Positions 50,401 to 61,216 of a stretch of DNA of 64,000 nt are shown here, in pieces; the first letter of the stretch is position 1; each line of letters opens with the position of its first letter. The position numbers were made by a program, and so were the translations under genes. The notes under the pieces were generated by a model. It saw only the letters and a list, made by a program, of their open reading frames with translations. It searched no databases and was not told where the DNA came from. Source of the stretch: Opisthorchis felineus (taxonomy: Eukaryota > Platyhelminthes > Trematoda > Opisthorchiida > Opisthorchiidae); assembly GCA_004794785.1 (NCBI GenBank), contig SJOL01009743.1, positions 314,292 through 378,291 of the forward strand. The letters are read 5' to 3'.

Positions 50401-53400
50401 GCAACGCAATAATTAAACGTTTCCCAAAACTCGTTATTTGCGTTTCTCGGAGCTTTGAGCCCTGAGAAAATGTCCTTTTGTATGCTGTTTTCACCGGATT
50501 CACTAGTTAATGTCAGTTGGTTTCCACAGTGTTATTGCAACCTGTATCCTCGCAACTTTCGGTGTGATTCTCCTTCAAAGTGATTTCCAGTTTCCCGCAA
50601 TTTACATCAATTTGGATTATTTGGTAAAAACAGTCGAATTGACCCAGACCAAGCCAAAAAATGAAAGGAAGTGGTGAAGAAACTGACTGCGTTTACCTTC
50701 AACGCCCCAGTCGGTTGTTTCGGTAATGCTCTTATTTTATATAGTTTGCCGTGGGTGCGTACTTGTGGCATTTTACCCGCTGCTTATGCTGACTCCTGCC
50801 GCGCCAGGAATGAACCTGTTTCACTTATTCCTAAAACTTTGTTCTTACCATATTTTGTTTGTGGATTGAGGTGGGACCAAAGTGTGGTCTCGGCTTTGAT
50901 TGTGAGTGAAATGTTTGATTAGCAAATTCAGAGTCATATGGGATCTGGAGCACTGCAAACCTACTTTCATTGAATACAAGTGGACGGACAGTCGTACTGC
51001 TTCGTTAAAATTTTGGTCTTTGGTGTCTGTCGCTTTAGTTGATCACTGAATGGGTGCACTCTCAAGCGTGACCAAGTTTTTTCGACCTTTGCAAGTGGTA
51101 TTTTCAGACTGTAGTGAAAACAGTTCAGTTCACCCCCAAAAATCGGACAGGGGCTTCACTGAACTTTCCATTTCCTAGGATGTGGAATGTGTCATTTATG
51201 GGTGACTAGAATAAACCATAGTTTTTTTTGCGATTACCTGCCGGCCGGATGTCTCACTCAGGACCGGCAACATGTCATGTGAATAAAAGCCTGAAACTGT
51301 TTTATCTACAGAGACCGAAATGCTCAGCCAAGTATGATGCCACATACACAATAAACTGTTAATCCATATCCGTGAAATATGGTCCTGAGCCAACTGCTTT
51401 TACATATGCTGCATTCTCTCCATGCGAAATAGACCGAGAAACCAGAGGACCAAGAGTTGGATGAACAGAAAGAACCTTTGTCTGCACAGGCGGAGGTAAG
51501 TTGACTCTTGTTACTCTGGATATGATTAGGAATGCCGCCTAGGCTTACTATATTAAAGCTCCTAATTCTTCGTGCACATCTATCTGGTGGTCTGTTCTTC
51601 ACAAACACTTTACAGGTCAGCAACTGTGCGCAGCGGATGGAGAAAACGGGGTGAGTTACATTTTTTTGGGTTCTGTTTTTGTTTTCGGTCGTGCCAAATT
51701 TAATTGGTTAGCTCTGCTAAACCGTCGTAGGTGCACTGATAAAAAATATCCATTTTTACTTCTCCAGCTGACAAACACAGGTCCTCCACTCAGTTGAGAG
51801 AAACCGGTTGCTCACTTCTGATCCTATGCTGTCTGAGATATGGCTACACCATTGGACATACTGGCAAAAGAATTGTCCGTTGATTCCAAGCAAAACGGAA
51901 ATACTGAATTGAGTGGAAACTTGTTAGAACCCTGAAGCACTTCATCCAGCTACCGTCTGTAAAGGCTGGTCTCGGTCTTCTATGAAGAGGGCTAACCTGC
52001 AGTCAAAACAACCTGAGTGTAAAGTCGATTGCTCGTTTCTAGGTGTAGACAGCCTGGTGATATTGCAATCCCATACTTTCTGCAAGGCACACGGCACTTT
52101 TATCCCGGAAGGATGCCATAACGGAGCAAAGTTGAAATTCTGCGAAAAAAGTCCTTTCAATACCCGATGCAATAAGCGTAAACAGTAAGCGACAGTATTA
52201 CACGATGGGTTATAACGTACAGACCAGTACACAGCAAAATTCCTTAGTAACGGTGCCTCCACAGTTGGGTATATTTTTGAAATCCTAAAGCAAAAAAAAA
52301 CTATAAGCTGCGCTCCTGAGCTCTGAAAGATTGCTTATTACGGTATCGACAACGCCATAAATCCAGACGATAAGCAGACATTCCTCAGGGCGAGGGATAG
52401 AGACCTTGCTAATTGGAGGAATCACAAACATTTTCTGCCCGGCCAATCATGACGCACACAGAGGATTACGAAGAACACTCCGGGAAATAACATCCTCCCA
52501 TCGGATGAAAAGCCATTTGGATGGGACGAAGGGTTCCGTCAGTTTCAAGGTAATTACTGTTGGTCAGAACCCGGGCCCCAATTTTTGTTCTGAGGAGCGT
52601 AATATCGAGTACTTAGAATCCAGGCTGAATAGAAGGATAGTTGGAATACGACACCAACAACCAAAACCTGATGCCGTGAACACTCCTACAGGAAAACGCG
52701 GTATAGTTGAGGTGCGAAATTAGGTGCATGGACTTTTACAGCCATCAATGGCTGTCTCAAAGATCCAAAACTCCTAGCAACGTCCGCCGCCAGCTGCTAA
52801 GAAGTTAAACAGTTGAAGAATCTCCCAACGCAGTAAGTCACTAGGTAAAACTACTGCAACTGATCTAGCTGGATATGAACGAATCCACTCCAATTTTCTG
52901 AAAGAAATTACACCTAAGACTTGTGCTGAAGAACAGTAGAGTTCTTAAAACGACACCTACAAAAATTAGTGAAGCTTCCAAATTCTTCGAAAGGGATGTG
53001 GCGAAATTACATAGACCCGTTGCTGAACATAATGGAACATGTCTTTGGAAAGGTAAAGCCTTTGTGTGCTCACTCAGGAAATCAACTGATTCAGTTGTTG
53101 GGTCTTTTTTTTTGTCCCCTCAGTTACGCTTCAGCTGAATTCGTGGTTGCCATTTAATACTTAGATTTTTCCTCAAAAATCACCAAAGGAGGGATATCCC
53201 GTAAGAAATGAATGGGTGACTTTAAACGCATTGTCCAGTCTAACTTTAACCTGCATTTACCATACGGAAACTCCCGGATTATTCAGTATGTCGTCGTTTT
53301 CTGGAAACGGTACATTGTAGCGAGTCAATAATTACGGAGACTGCTGGTGTTTGGTGGTTGACGGGACAAATGGTTGAAACAGTATATTCGCATGGGGATA

Positions 53401-56400
53401 ATATTGTAAACTATAAACTGTAAACGTACGGTATTAAACCGAGTCTACATGTGTGTGCCATTATGCGGGGCTCCAATAGCGGCTTCCTCAAAACTAACCA
53501 CGTCGAGTTTCAGAATATCGCTGAAAACATGTGCTTTCCTAGAAATGATTGAAAACAATAACTGCAGCGTCATACACAGCGTTCGGCTGTGTATGAGACG
53601 TGTTACTTTTACCAATCTTTAGAAACTTCAGCAGCCACCTTGAACGCGGTCAGTTTATTTCTAGTCTTGATTAGAACGTGCTTGGCAAAGTTGAACTGTC
53701 AGTCTTTAGCTGCCAGAAAAAGACTGCACTGGGAAAATATTCCTACTAACGTAATATCGCTAGTAATTTCGTAAGAGTATCTAGGATACAAGCGTACATT
53801 TCACAATTATTTTGATGAGCAAATTTCAAAGAGAGCGTGTTGACGGCTAACGGGAGGGACACTTGCTCCATGATAAATCCGTCGGATCCTGAGAGATGAG
53901 GTTATAGGGGGCCTATTATTCCCACTGAAGATCATCATGTGGGCAATTTCGGGGCTGATCACGTGAACAGTTGACTGGCACTTACAAGCTGCCAACCTCA
54001 TCTTTCTAACCAAAGTCCGGTAAACTTCTACTCCAGTGGCCTGGTAATAATGATGCTATCCTTGAGGGCTGGTCGGGACTTCGTAAGCCAACCAGTCTAT
54101 CCCAGAATCACGTTACGCATGTGTTGCACTGCGGCGTGAGTTCACCCTCTGCATATAGTATAGCGCTGCGCTCCAATACGGAGGCTTGCGAGGTCAACAT
54201 GATAATCCCCACGCGTGTATTTGGAGTTGACTGGCCAGTCAGCCCAGAATATTTCCTAAACCTTCAGATAATCTTTTATCCCGAAACAGTCAGGGCACAA
54301 CTGTTATGCCCTCGTGATTGAACACATAATCGGAATGAGGGTAGATAACATGGATATGCTGGATAAACTTGACGTGAAGAGCCAATTCATCACTGAAGAG
54401 TTTTGCTTATCAACTTATCCGCTTGGATCGGCAACGCAGTAATTCCTCTGCGGCCGATTTTAAAGCGACAATGTACTTCAAATGTGGGGGCTAACACTCG
54501 AGATGTTACAATTTAATCTTCCGCCCCAAATAGATTATCCAGAAAGTCAATCCTTGGCTTTCTGCTTGAGTGGTTTAGTCACCGTTTAATGTTGGATATA
54601 GAGAAGGACTACTATCCTTAATGTGTAGCGTCTACGGGCATTTAAATGTGGTTGTTCTAGATATACACCTTGCTAATCGGATATGGAGAACAATGTTATT
54701 GCCGGAAGACCATCGTGGTGAACCTGATGATTGAATAGGTGCGCATTTGAACGCCAGCTTTATTTCTGGGTGTGTTGAATTCACTTTGAATTTTTGTTCA
54801 CGGCTTGTTCATAGATAAACATTCAAACACTACTGCCTTTTGCTGTTATGTATGTGGCCTCCTTGAAGCTGCATTCATTTACAGTTCATTCCAGTTTCTT
54901 CCTATATCTTTTTTCTCGTACACCTGCTCAGCCATTGACTATTCTTAGTGAACCCAAGGACAGACTGTCATTATTTCATTCTACCGTTCCAGTACACATT
55001 AGGTGACACTGACATTCTTAAACTTCGTTCGCCTCACATGAGGTCACACAAGTAACACTAATATGGACCTCAGGTATTCCTGGTCTTCTGCCCTCATTTT
55101 ATCTCCACTTTGTAAACCTGGACGGTGTAAAGAATATAATACTCATCGCAACGAAATTAATTGGGTAGTTACATGAAAGTTTTGTTTTGCATTTATCGAT
55201 TAGTTCGAAAACCAATTTGGAATCCACCAAAGGACAGTCCGATCCCATTCGGTGAGCTATGTTTTGTTCGACGCGTTTTCTTTATTACCTTATAGTGGCT
55301 TAACCAAACAAAATCATCCAAACGATTTAAAGCAGTTATATGCCCCCGGTAAGTCGAGCAACACAGACAGAAATGGATATTTGTATATAAGACCACTACC
55401 TATTGGATGTTCAGTACCAAATGACTAATAACAAGGGGAACCAATGCACGTGGCAAATGTCGGATGAGGGAAAACAAACAGGACGCAGGCGAATTTCATG
55501 TGCTTTCACTCACTGTGTCGACGGCGACCTGACAAGGAAAAACGAACAGCTGTTTCCGAACGCGCAGTCTAGGTTTTAGTCTATCGGTAGAAAACCGCTC
55601 TGCTTAACGGGGTAGGGTGGTGAAATAGAACGCCAAGTTAACAGAATGGTGTGTCAAGATGTTGGATGCTGGGAACTTTCGTTTGACAACCAGTTTTTGA
55701 TAAAGGTTTGAAGCCCAGTTTCCTACCCAAATCAACAGGTTTCTTCCTCCTGAAGATGAGACAGGCATCGGTTCTTCCAATGAAACTCTCACCTATATAT
55801 ATATATATATGCTGCTAGCGGAAATTTTCTTATGACAGAAGGCAGTCTCCGGATGCAGCTGTTAACCATCAGTTCGGGCGCGTTGTAACACAGTAAATGT
55901 GCATGTGATAACGCAGGCCAAATGTATAGGCTTTTTGAAACTATCTCATTTACTCTGTGTTAGCTGTCTCATTTGATGAGCCGCACGGAGTATCTGTCCT
56001 GTCCTAGGTTAACAGTTGTAGTTTATTCTGGATACAGTTCAATGTGCTCCAATGATCACTGTTCGAATGAGTCTGCGCTTGTAGTCTAGTAGTCTGAAAC
56101 TATGAAAACATGCGTGGGTTCCCTTAAACACTGCTGTTAGCCAAGTTATCTTCTCTCGCTGTGAGTAAAATATCCATTAATCAATCTTCGTAGATCACGC
56201 GCATTTAATTTGGAGCCATATTCAATCTTCAAAAAACTCCGAAATGTTTCCCATGTCCTTGGCTAAACAAGGGCATCGTACACATGTAGTTTAGAACAGA
56301 AAGTAAATTTGGACTTGACCAAACGTTTTTTCCTGCCTGCTGGAACCGGACTCACCGGGCTGCCGTCAAATTGTCCATATGAATAGTTGCAGTATTCGAA

Positions 56401-59400
56401 CTAACATTTTCTGTACGCAAGTGGAGCGACACCTCCAAAATCTTCATCGGGATCGGAAGACACACATTAGCTTGCTCTGCCAGTTCACATAAAAAGTCCA
56501 TTGTTCCATTTAGACAGGCAGCAATTACCGAAACTCCCTCATTTTTCATATCCATACTTTGGGATCAATCGGCTGGTCTCTAAAAACCTTGGTATTGTCA
56601 CCGCTAGCTGTAAGTGACTAGTTTCACGATATCGTCCAATCAGTGGTTAGCTTTTTGTTTATTTGCATGGGTAGAATTAGGCAAGCTGAGCGTGGCAGTT
56701 GATCGCGTATCGCCTGATCCGTTCCCTGACAATTCCCCTTGACAATTAGCTTGAAAACGTTTCGTCATCAAACGGTGGGATACTATCACTTCATGGCTGG
56801 ATGGACTTTATTGAGACCACGCAGTTGAGGTGTGAAGTTACCTGTTGCGGTGTGATGGACTCTTTTGTCAGGTGTAAAATATTCCGGCCATTCTTTAGGA
56901 ATACATGCATTTTATCCTGGATAATGGCGCCTCATCCTTTGGCCAATTTAAGATCGGGGCTTGCGGTGGGCAGCTGCTTGTTTCAAGATATACGTATGTA
57001 CGTACGTATGTGCTTAGTAAGCATTAGTTAAAAACATCCACATTACGTGCTCACGTATAAGGATAGCCTTTCTTGTATCAGCGTCTCCAACCGGGGTAGC
57101 CGGAGAATGCAAACTATACCATATGCACATTCATTTCCATCAGCACGTATCGTTCGATTGGAACACACTTTATCGGATTTGCTTTCTATTGTAGGGAAGA
57201 CAATCTTGTGCCGTCCCAGGTTCTTCGACATCGTGATTTTTACCTATTGTGGATTGTCATGTTTTGTGATATCATTCCAATTACGATCATAACCTCAGCC
57301 TATAAAGTGAGTCATGTTCCTGGACCTACACTTGCAGCACTCAGTAGTCTCTGTTTTATCGACTCCAGTAATATTGCTGTTCTCTTACTTGTTTTCAGTA
57401 TTTTGGGCAGACCTATATTTCCGACGATCGTGCTCTTTCTGCTGTCGCCACTATTTCGGCACTGTTCAATTCTGGCGGACGGATGATGTGGGGGGCAATT
57501 GTGGATAGAATTTCGTTCAAGGTAAAGAAAGGGTTCTACCTCTTTTGCGTTATGGCCTGTTTTCCTTTGCCTGGCAAATGTACGTGTACACAACTTTAGG
57601 AGTCGAGAAACGAGTTTTCACACCCATAAAGCAGAATTAATCAGGCAGATGCACACGTAACAAGTTCTCAAAATTGCTTAATTCAAAAGCCTAATTCATT
57701 TCAGCTGGGTTCCAGGTGAGTTTCCCGCAAAACCAAATTGGTTTGCAAATGAGTGCATTTCGCTAATTCAATCCGCTTATTTGGTTGCATAACACCGATT
57801 TAGTGGGGTTTCAAAGGGAGGTAGCAATCGTATTCAGGTGGTAATCGTGAAACAGGCACGATTTTTCGAGCGTCTGTCGAGGTTGAAATGTTGATTTGTT
57901 CATCAGGTTAGCACTACCAATTCAGAATCCGTGACTTACGGACGAATTCGCTTCCGATCAAACAATGGTTGCAATGAACAGTGTTTTAGAGCAACTGTCT
58001 TAACTTTGGTCAGGTTCAGCAGCTTTCATTGAGTGGCTTAACTCAGATGTCGTCCATATACTGAAAACTGAACCCATCAGTGTGATGAATCTGTATGTAC
58101 TGAACGACTGGAATAGCGTTTATTTCCAATTTTACAGCCCATAAACAGAGGGGCGGTTCTCAAACCGTCACTCATTTTATGCATATAGGGACCCCATAAG
58201 CTGTGTTTAAGCGGGTCAGCCAATCAGAATCCTTGAGGACATTAAGTTTCCGTTCCCTCACATCCCACTTTCAAAGCCAATGGTCTCTTTTCGCCTGAAT
58301 ATCAAGTTTAATCTTTCTGGGGGAAAAAATCGTCTCAATTTTGTTTTCATTCCAAAATGTCACAGATTACGTTGCCATCAAGTCGCTCTCCTGATTACCA
58401 TCATCATCGTCGTTACCATCACTGACAGCAACACATCAGTAGTGCATCCTGGTGTTAAACTGGAAAAAAGACTAAGCAAAGAGGAAGGTAGGGACTAGGT
58501 TGAAGGAAGCTCCATATCCTTCGGAAATACGATCATGAATAATGTACCTACACCTTTGGGCAGCTTTAAAATAAACACATATGATCACCATGTCGAATTA
58601 GATTGCCCTCAGCAGGACTGACCAAACGTCTTTTGCGAAGTTCAACCGATACATCGTCAGCGCACTATAGGTGATCTTTAGCTAGTCAGTCCGGCTTGAA
58701 AATGGAAGCACTCGCGCCACTGGGATCGGTTGCATGCCATGTCCTGCAGGGTTTTCAACTATGCGGAAGCAGGACCCCTTCAGCCCCAGCGAGGAAGGTG
58801 TGAAGATCCCACAACCTTTCATTTCATGTTGCCATTTAATAGTCCGTTCTCCGGGAACCTTTCGCGAACAATCGCTTGGAAGAGAAAACAGCGCTTCCTT
58901 GAACAGATGGTGACTGGGTATGAATAATACACCCCCAAACCACTCTAATCTGATATGTTCAACCTGTTACTCTAACGATTTGGATTTGTCACCAAGTTCC
59001 CGCTTACGCACCCCTTTGTTGCCTACTCGCAACAATCAACTAACCTTCGCTGTGCTACAAGGACACTAACTCTAATAAGTTTGAGGATGTCGAAGGTCCC
59101 CGGATTGAGTAGGACGTCCCACAACCATAAAGCAAGAGTGGTTTTATACCTGTCTTGCATACATCCCCATTTAGCTTCAGAGAAATTTGATTTTGGCGCG
59201 ATAAGTAATAAGTTAGTGAAAGCTGCCCTCCCCTTCTTTGTCCGCACATTGACTTCACTTGTCATGATACGGTCACGGTGTATGCAGCTGCTAAAACACG
59301 TAAACCGCTCAACAAACTCGACTACTTATTTCGAAGTTTCAGTGAAGCGTGACACGATGGGGAATGTTGAAGCAAGACTTTGCCCTTTGAAGCTGCACAA

Positions 59401-61216
59401 CTTATACCGACACATGGGCTCACATCCTACATCTTGTTTACTCAGCGCCGACAAGTAATCATTCAACGACGAGCCGATGCCATCCGCCCAATCAAATTTC
59501 ATTATTCTTTCTCCGGACGTGATTTTGATGCCCATGTTCGTGGTCCTTAGACCGACTCTCCTACGTGGTTGTCGGGCGAATTGTGACTGTCCTTCGTCAT
59601 ATCTCTTAAGGCACCTCCCCCCTGCGTCATTAGGGCCCAACTATTGTCTCTGTAGGTGCATATGAAGTAGTTCCAGCGTGATCATCATATTTCAATACAT
59701 TTTCCCGTGATTACTCCCAAAGGGCTATTGCACTCAACAGTGAATAGCACTTGTAATGAACATCTGGCCAAACACTATTCCTAGGTAAAATAATCAATTC
59801 GAAACTACGGTACCCATATCCAGATATCGTTTCCTTCTTTCAGCCAATAAAGCACGCATAGTTTGCTTCGACATGTCTAGGTTGTTTTGTGACTAAATAA
59901 TATGACAGCTTATGGAGACAAGACACTGGTCGTCAAGATAATCATTGTCATCGTTTAGTGGATTTTCCTCCACCTTTTAGGCGTTAACTAGCACAAGAGA
60001 CGTAGCGTTTGATTCTTGTTGGTTTCTATTCCATCCCTAATCTGGGTGATATCAAGACATCTACAAAATACACCCTAATATCTGTTGCCCCACCTCGAAT
60101 GGAGAAAGTCGCTAAAAAAGGCTTCTTTCGTGCCAAAATATATTCAATCATTTTTACTCTGATTGGATTTTGAACGGAACGCGAATCGTGGCATCTGGTA
60201 CTCAAAATCATGACACTTTTATTCCTGAAATCGACAGACCAATCTAGACACAAAAAGTGCACGCAAACACGGAAAAATTAGAATGCGACGAGGGGGACAT
60301 CACAAGTTCACAAAAAGTGATCACATACCACTGAAGTGATTGCTGTCCCCAAATCCAGCTGTATCCTCTTTTGACTATGAAAGGACGATCGCTGTAGTTC
60401 TGCTGATCGTCGTCTCTTTTGGCAGTGAATTTTGCGTATTTTCAGATGTCCAGTATCCAGGATTTTCCCAGAAGTTGCGCACTTGCCTAACATTTTTACG
60501 TGTAAAAAGTTGTTGCCGGAAAATCTCAGTTGAATGTCCCGTTTACGTTGGTTTATTTTGGATTGCAAGCCCTCATACTGCTTCCACTGGTTAAGATGAA
60601 CACAGCTTGATAACCTTATTGTTTCGTCCCTTCAACAGATTCCGACCTGCTGCATGTTGGCCATGTGGTCGTTCATCCTGTTCACTTTCCCCCATCTGAA
60701 GTATTTAGAGGAGGATACGCTCAAAGTATTCTATGGCATCTGGATTTGCCTTCTATTTGTCTGCATAAGCGGCGTGTTTTCGATCATGCCAACCGCTACT
60801 GGGAGTCTTTTTGGACCGGCGAATATGGCCGTAAACTATGGTCTGGTGTATAGTGCAGTTGTAAGTCTTATTCCTGCAGCACAACTGTTTTATGTGCAGG
60901 TGTCCCTCCCCCCTAGACAGTCCACATTAAGAGACTGACTAAAGCCATGTTTTTATAAAGATCAAGAATTGTTAATTTGGTTCCAAAGGACAACATGCAA
61001 AAGTTGTATCTTCTGAAGCGTGGTCTCTCAGAGAGGAAGGGCACTTGTACATTTTTGCGACGCATTCCAGTGCACTGATGTCCGATAACCCTCATTCACA
61101 TTTTCTTATTCGCTAGTCTGTCGGAACCCTCGTTTGCGCCCTTGTCAGCACGTTTGTCTCATCCAAGGGTGCCTATGTGGTGCAGTTCACGAGCTGTGGT
61201 TTTATCTGCCTGATTG
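35394..61216 (+). CDS. Gene B: OFA-like MFS transporter, eleven exons, last exon missing
   Basis: Coding exons: 35394-35484, 35518-35704, 44836-44962, 48292-48422, 49410-49527, 51433-51495, 51616-51650, 57195-57306, 57399-57521, 60639-60860, 61117-61216 (1309 bp, about 436 residues). All junctions are GT..AG and the phases (0,1,0,2,0,0,2,0,0,0,1) join one frame. It encodes TM1 to the beginning of TM12 of a 12-helix MFS carrier, with a short acidic, Gln-rich loop between TM6 and TM7. Hallmarks: NMVPYIMGY, GGMIAKKIGFR, WFPARRGLVSG, GGFGLGALIF, and GRMMWGAIVDR between TM8 and TM9. By family it should carry small organic anions across a membrane; substrate unknown. The terminal exon should follow a phase 1 junction but is not recognised before 64000. 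Confidence 0.92.
35485..35517 (+). other. 33 bp micro-intron, gene B
   Basis: From gtaaat to catctag. Its removal joins ..FYTI to A-N-M-V-P-Y in frame. One base longer than the gene A counterpart, with little sequence conservation beyond the splice sites. Confidence 0.88.
35518..35704 (+). CDS. Gene B coding exon 2 (TM2, motif A)
   Basis: 187 bp, opening CCAAT before the internal ATG at 35523. Encodes NMVPYIMGYTKARVQKDVND, TM2 (LTIWLSALALCVQGICMPIG), the motif A loop and the start of TM3; ends GAAAG|gtgagt in phase 2. Two cysteines (CVQGIC) in TM2 are absent from gene A. Confidence 0.95.
35705..44835 (+). other. Gene B intron 2, 9.1 kb
   Basis: Contains one recognisable minus-strand LINE scrap (36.57-37.20 kb). 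The remainder, including 37.5-44.7 kb, shows no exon, RNA gene or repeat I can name. The corresponding gene A intron is 11.2 kb and also carries LINE debris. Confidence 0.7.
36575..37200 (-). pseudogene. CR1/Jockey-like reverse transcriptase fragment in intron
   Basis: The minus strand reads VSVNMALSECLKAGNAALQG, SVMGPAFFSVRL, NAMNSNRTLLVNG (the FADD-equivalent degraded to LVNG), MVGNDNKLELQQEIKN, then a downstream frame with SLGVPIRGDVKTKDDVKPTV (near 36.68 kb). Order and spacing match RT domains after motif A in CR1-like LINEs. The catalytic aspartates are gone. Confidence 0.72.
44836..44962 (+). CDS. Gene B coding exon 3 (end of TM3, TM4)
   Basis: 127 bp, acceptor atttgcag, donor CCTCG|gtgagt. 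The first base completes a Ser codon. Encodes VGVLLTYFTIQKTFYGVIVT then a glycine-rich TM4 ending VVIAVATS. Same length and phase as gene A exon 3. Confidence 0.94.
44963..48291 (+). other. Gene B intron 3
   Basis: 3.3 kb intron, twice the length of the gene A counterpart. No exon or repeat recognised. Confidence 0.7.
48292..48422 (+). CDS. Gene B coding exon 4 (TM5)
   Basis: 131 bp, acceptor caacatag, donor ACCAG|gtaagc. Encodes WFPARRGLVSGLVVGGFGLG, ALIFTPIQTAYINPDNVKVD and NVT. The strongest family signature in the gene; 39 of 44 residues match gene A. Confidence 0.95.
48423..49409 (+). other. Gene B intron 4
   Basis: 987 bp, against 2271 bp in gene A. Nothing recognised inside. Confidence 0.7.
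49410..49527 (+). CDS. Gene B coding exon 5 (TM6)
   Basis: 118 bp, acceptor cacaacag, donor CGATG|gtgagc in phase 0. Encodes EFTDPVLLDRVPNVF, TM6 (LLLGGLLLGLQTVGFILL) and the cytosolic RPRPTM. Completes the half of the carrier seen in gene A. Confidence 0.94.
49528..51432 (+). other. Gene B intron 5
   Basis: 1.9 kb intron. A hydrophobic exon-like stretch at 50530-50625 has an acceptor and a weak gtaaaa donor but is not needed by phase or family. Otherwise nothing recognised. Confidence 0.6.
51433..51495 (+). CDS. Gene B coding exon 6 (central loop, 63 bp)
   Basis: Phase 0-0 exon between a gcgaaatag acceptor and GCGGAG|gtaagt. It encodes 21 residues, TEKPEDQELDEQKEPLSAQA plus Glu: highly acidic and Gln-rich, as expected for the cytosolic TM6-TM7 loop of MFS carriers. 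It has no gene A counterpart in the window. Support rests on frame, position and splice sites, since this loop is poorly conserved in the family. Confidence 0.75.
51616..51650 (+). CDS. Gene B coding exon 7 (35 bp microexon)
   Basis: Acceptor ctttacag, donor ACGGG|gtgagt. Encodes VSNCAQRMEKT plus two bases of a Gly codon completed by exon 8. Its length of 3n+2 is what is needed to link the phase 0 end of exon 6 to the phase 2 opening of exon 8, which argues that it is real. Confidence 0.78.
51651..57194 (+). other. Gene B intron 7, 5.5 kb
   Basis: No exon or retroelement domain recognised. Includes a TA microsatellite (55794-55810) and a tacgta-type run at 56991-57011. Frames such as 51942-52262 and 52406-52723 have no family match. 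Confidence 0.65.
55794..55810. repeat. TA microsatellite
   Basis: About eight TA units. Confidence 0.85.
57195..57306 (+). CDS. Gene B coding exon 8 (TM7)
   Basis: 112 bp, acceptor tattgtag, donor TATAAA|gtgagt. Encodes EDNLVPSQVLRHRDFYLLW, the amphipathic lead-in typical of OFA-like carriers, and TM7 (IVMFCDIIPITIITSAYK). The first base completes Gly with exon 7. Confidence 0.92.
57399..57521 (+). CDS. Gene B coding exon 9 (TM8 and loop 8-9)
   Basis: 123 bp, acceptor gttttcag, donor TTCAAG|gtaaag. Encodes YFGQTYISDDRALSAVATIS, ALFNSGGRMMWGAIVDRISF and Lys. The GRMMWGAIVDR segment is the second copy of the MFS loop motif. The 92 bp intron before it is short. Confidence 0.93.
57701..57767 (+). 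repeat. Copy of the inner arm of the hammerhead palindrome repeat
   Basis: Matches the right arm at about 63826-63892 (cagctgggttccaggtgagt, gcaaaaccaaatt, ttgcaaatgagtg). Similarity ends after cgctaatt; no ribozyme core follows. It lies in a gene B intron, sense to the gene, about 180 bp downstream of exon 9. Confidence 0.82.
59023..59640 (-). pseudogene. RTE-like LINE fragment in intron
   Basis: The minus strand reads FVERFTCFSSCI then MTSEVNVRTKKGRAAFTNL (near 59.2 kb). In the next frame ISLKLNG and YGCGTSY recall the L-K-G-R-V-Y and L-L-Y-G-C-E-T-W blocks of RTE elements. Upstream frames (59326-59640) look like the region between the catalytic box and this block. Several frameshifts. Confidence 0.68.
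60639..60860 (+). CDS. Gene B coding exon 10 (TM9, TM10, start of TM11)
   Basis: 222 bp, acceptor cttcaacag, donor GCAGTT|gtaagt, 74 codons in phase 0-0. TM9 (IPTCCMLAMWSFILFTFPHL), TM10 (WICLLFVCISGVFSIMP) and SLFGPANMAVNYGLVYSAV, close to the F-G-x-x-N-x-x-x-N-Y-G-x-x-Y signature of OFA-like carriers. Confidence 0.95.
61117..61216 (+). CDS. Gene B coding exon 11 (TM11, start of TM12)
   Basis: 100 bp, acceptor attcgctag, donor GATTG|gtaagt. Encodes SVGTLVCALVSTFVSSKG, AYVVQFTSCGFICLI and the first base of the next codon. A final exon must supply the rest of TM12 and the tail. Confidence 0.92.

Larger units (their letters stand above)
57522..60638 (+). other. Gene B intron 9
   Basis: 3.1 kb intron with a palindrome-repeat copy (57701-57767) and a minus-strand RTE scrap (59.02-59.64 kb). 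No further exon recognised. Confidence 0.65.

Noticed and set aside
50530..50625. Exon-like hydrophobic stretch (VIATCILATFGVILLQ) with an acceptor before it, in gene B intron 5
   Set aside because: Exon 5 and exon 6 are both phase 0 and join without it; the following gtaaaa donor is weak, and no MFS helix is missing at this place.
51786..51815. GAAACCGGTT near 51.8 kb resembling hammerhead stem III
   Set aside because: No CTGANGA box with a stem II hairpin precedes it.
51942..52723. Overlapping frames of about 105 codons on both strands in gene B intron 7
   Set aside because: No family resemblance, and the central loop exons are already accounted for.
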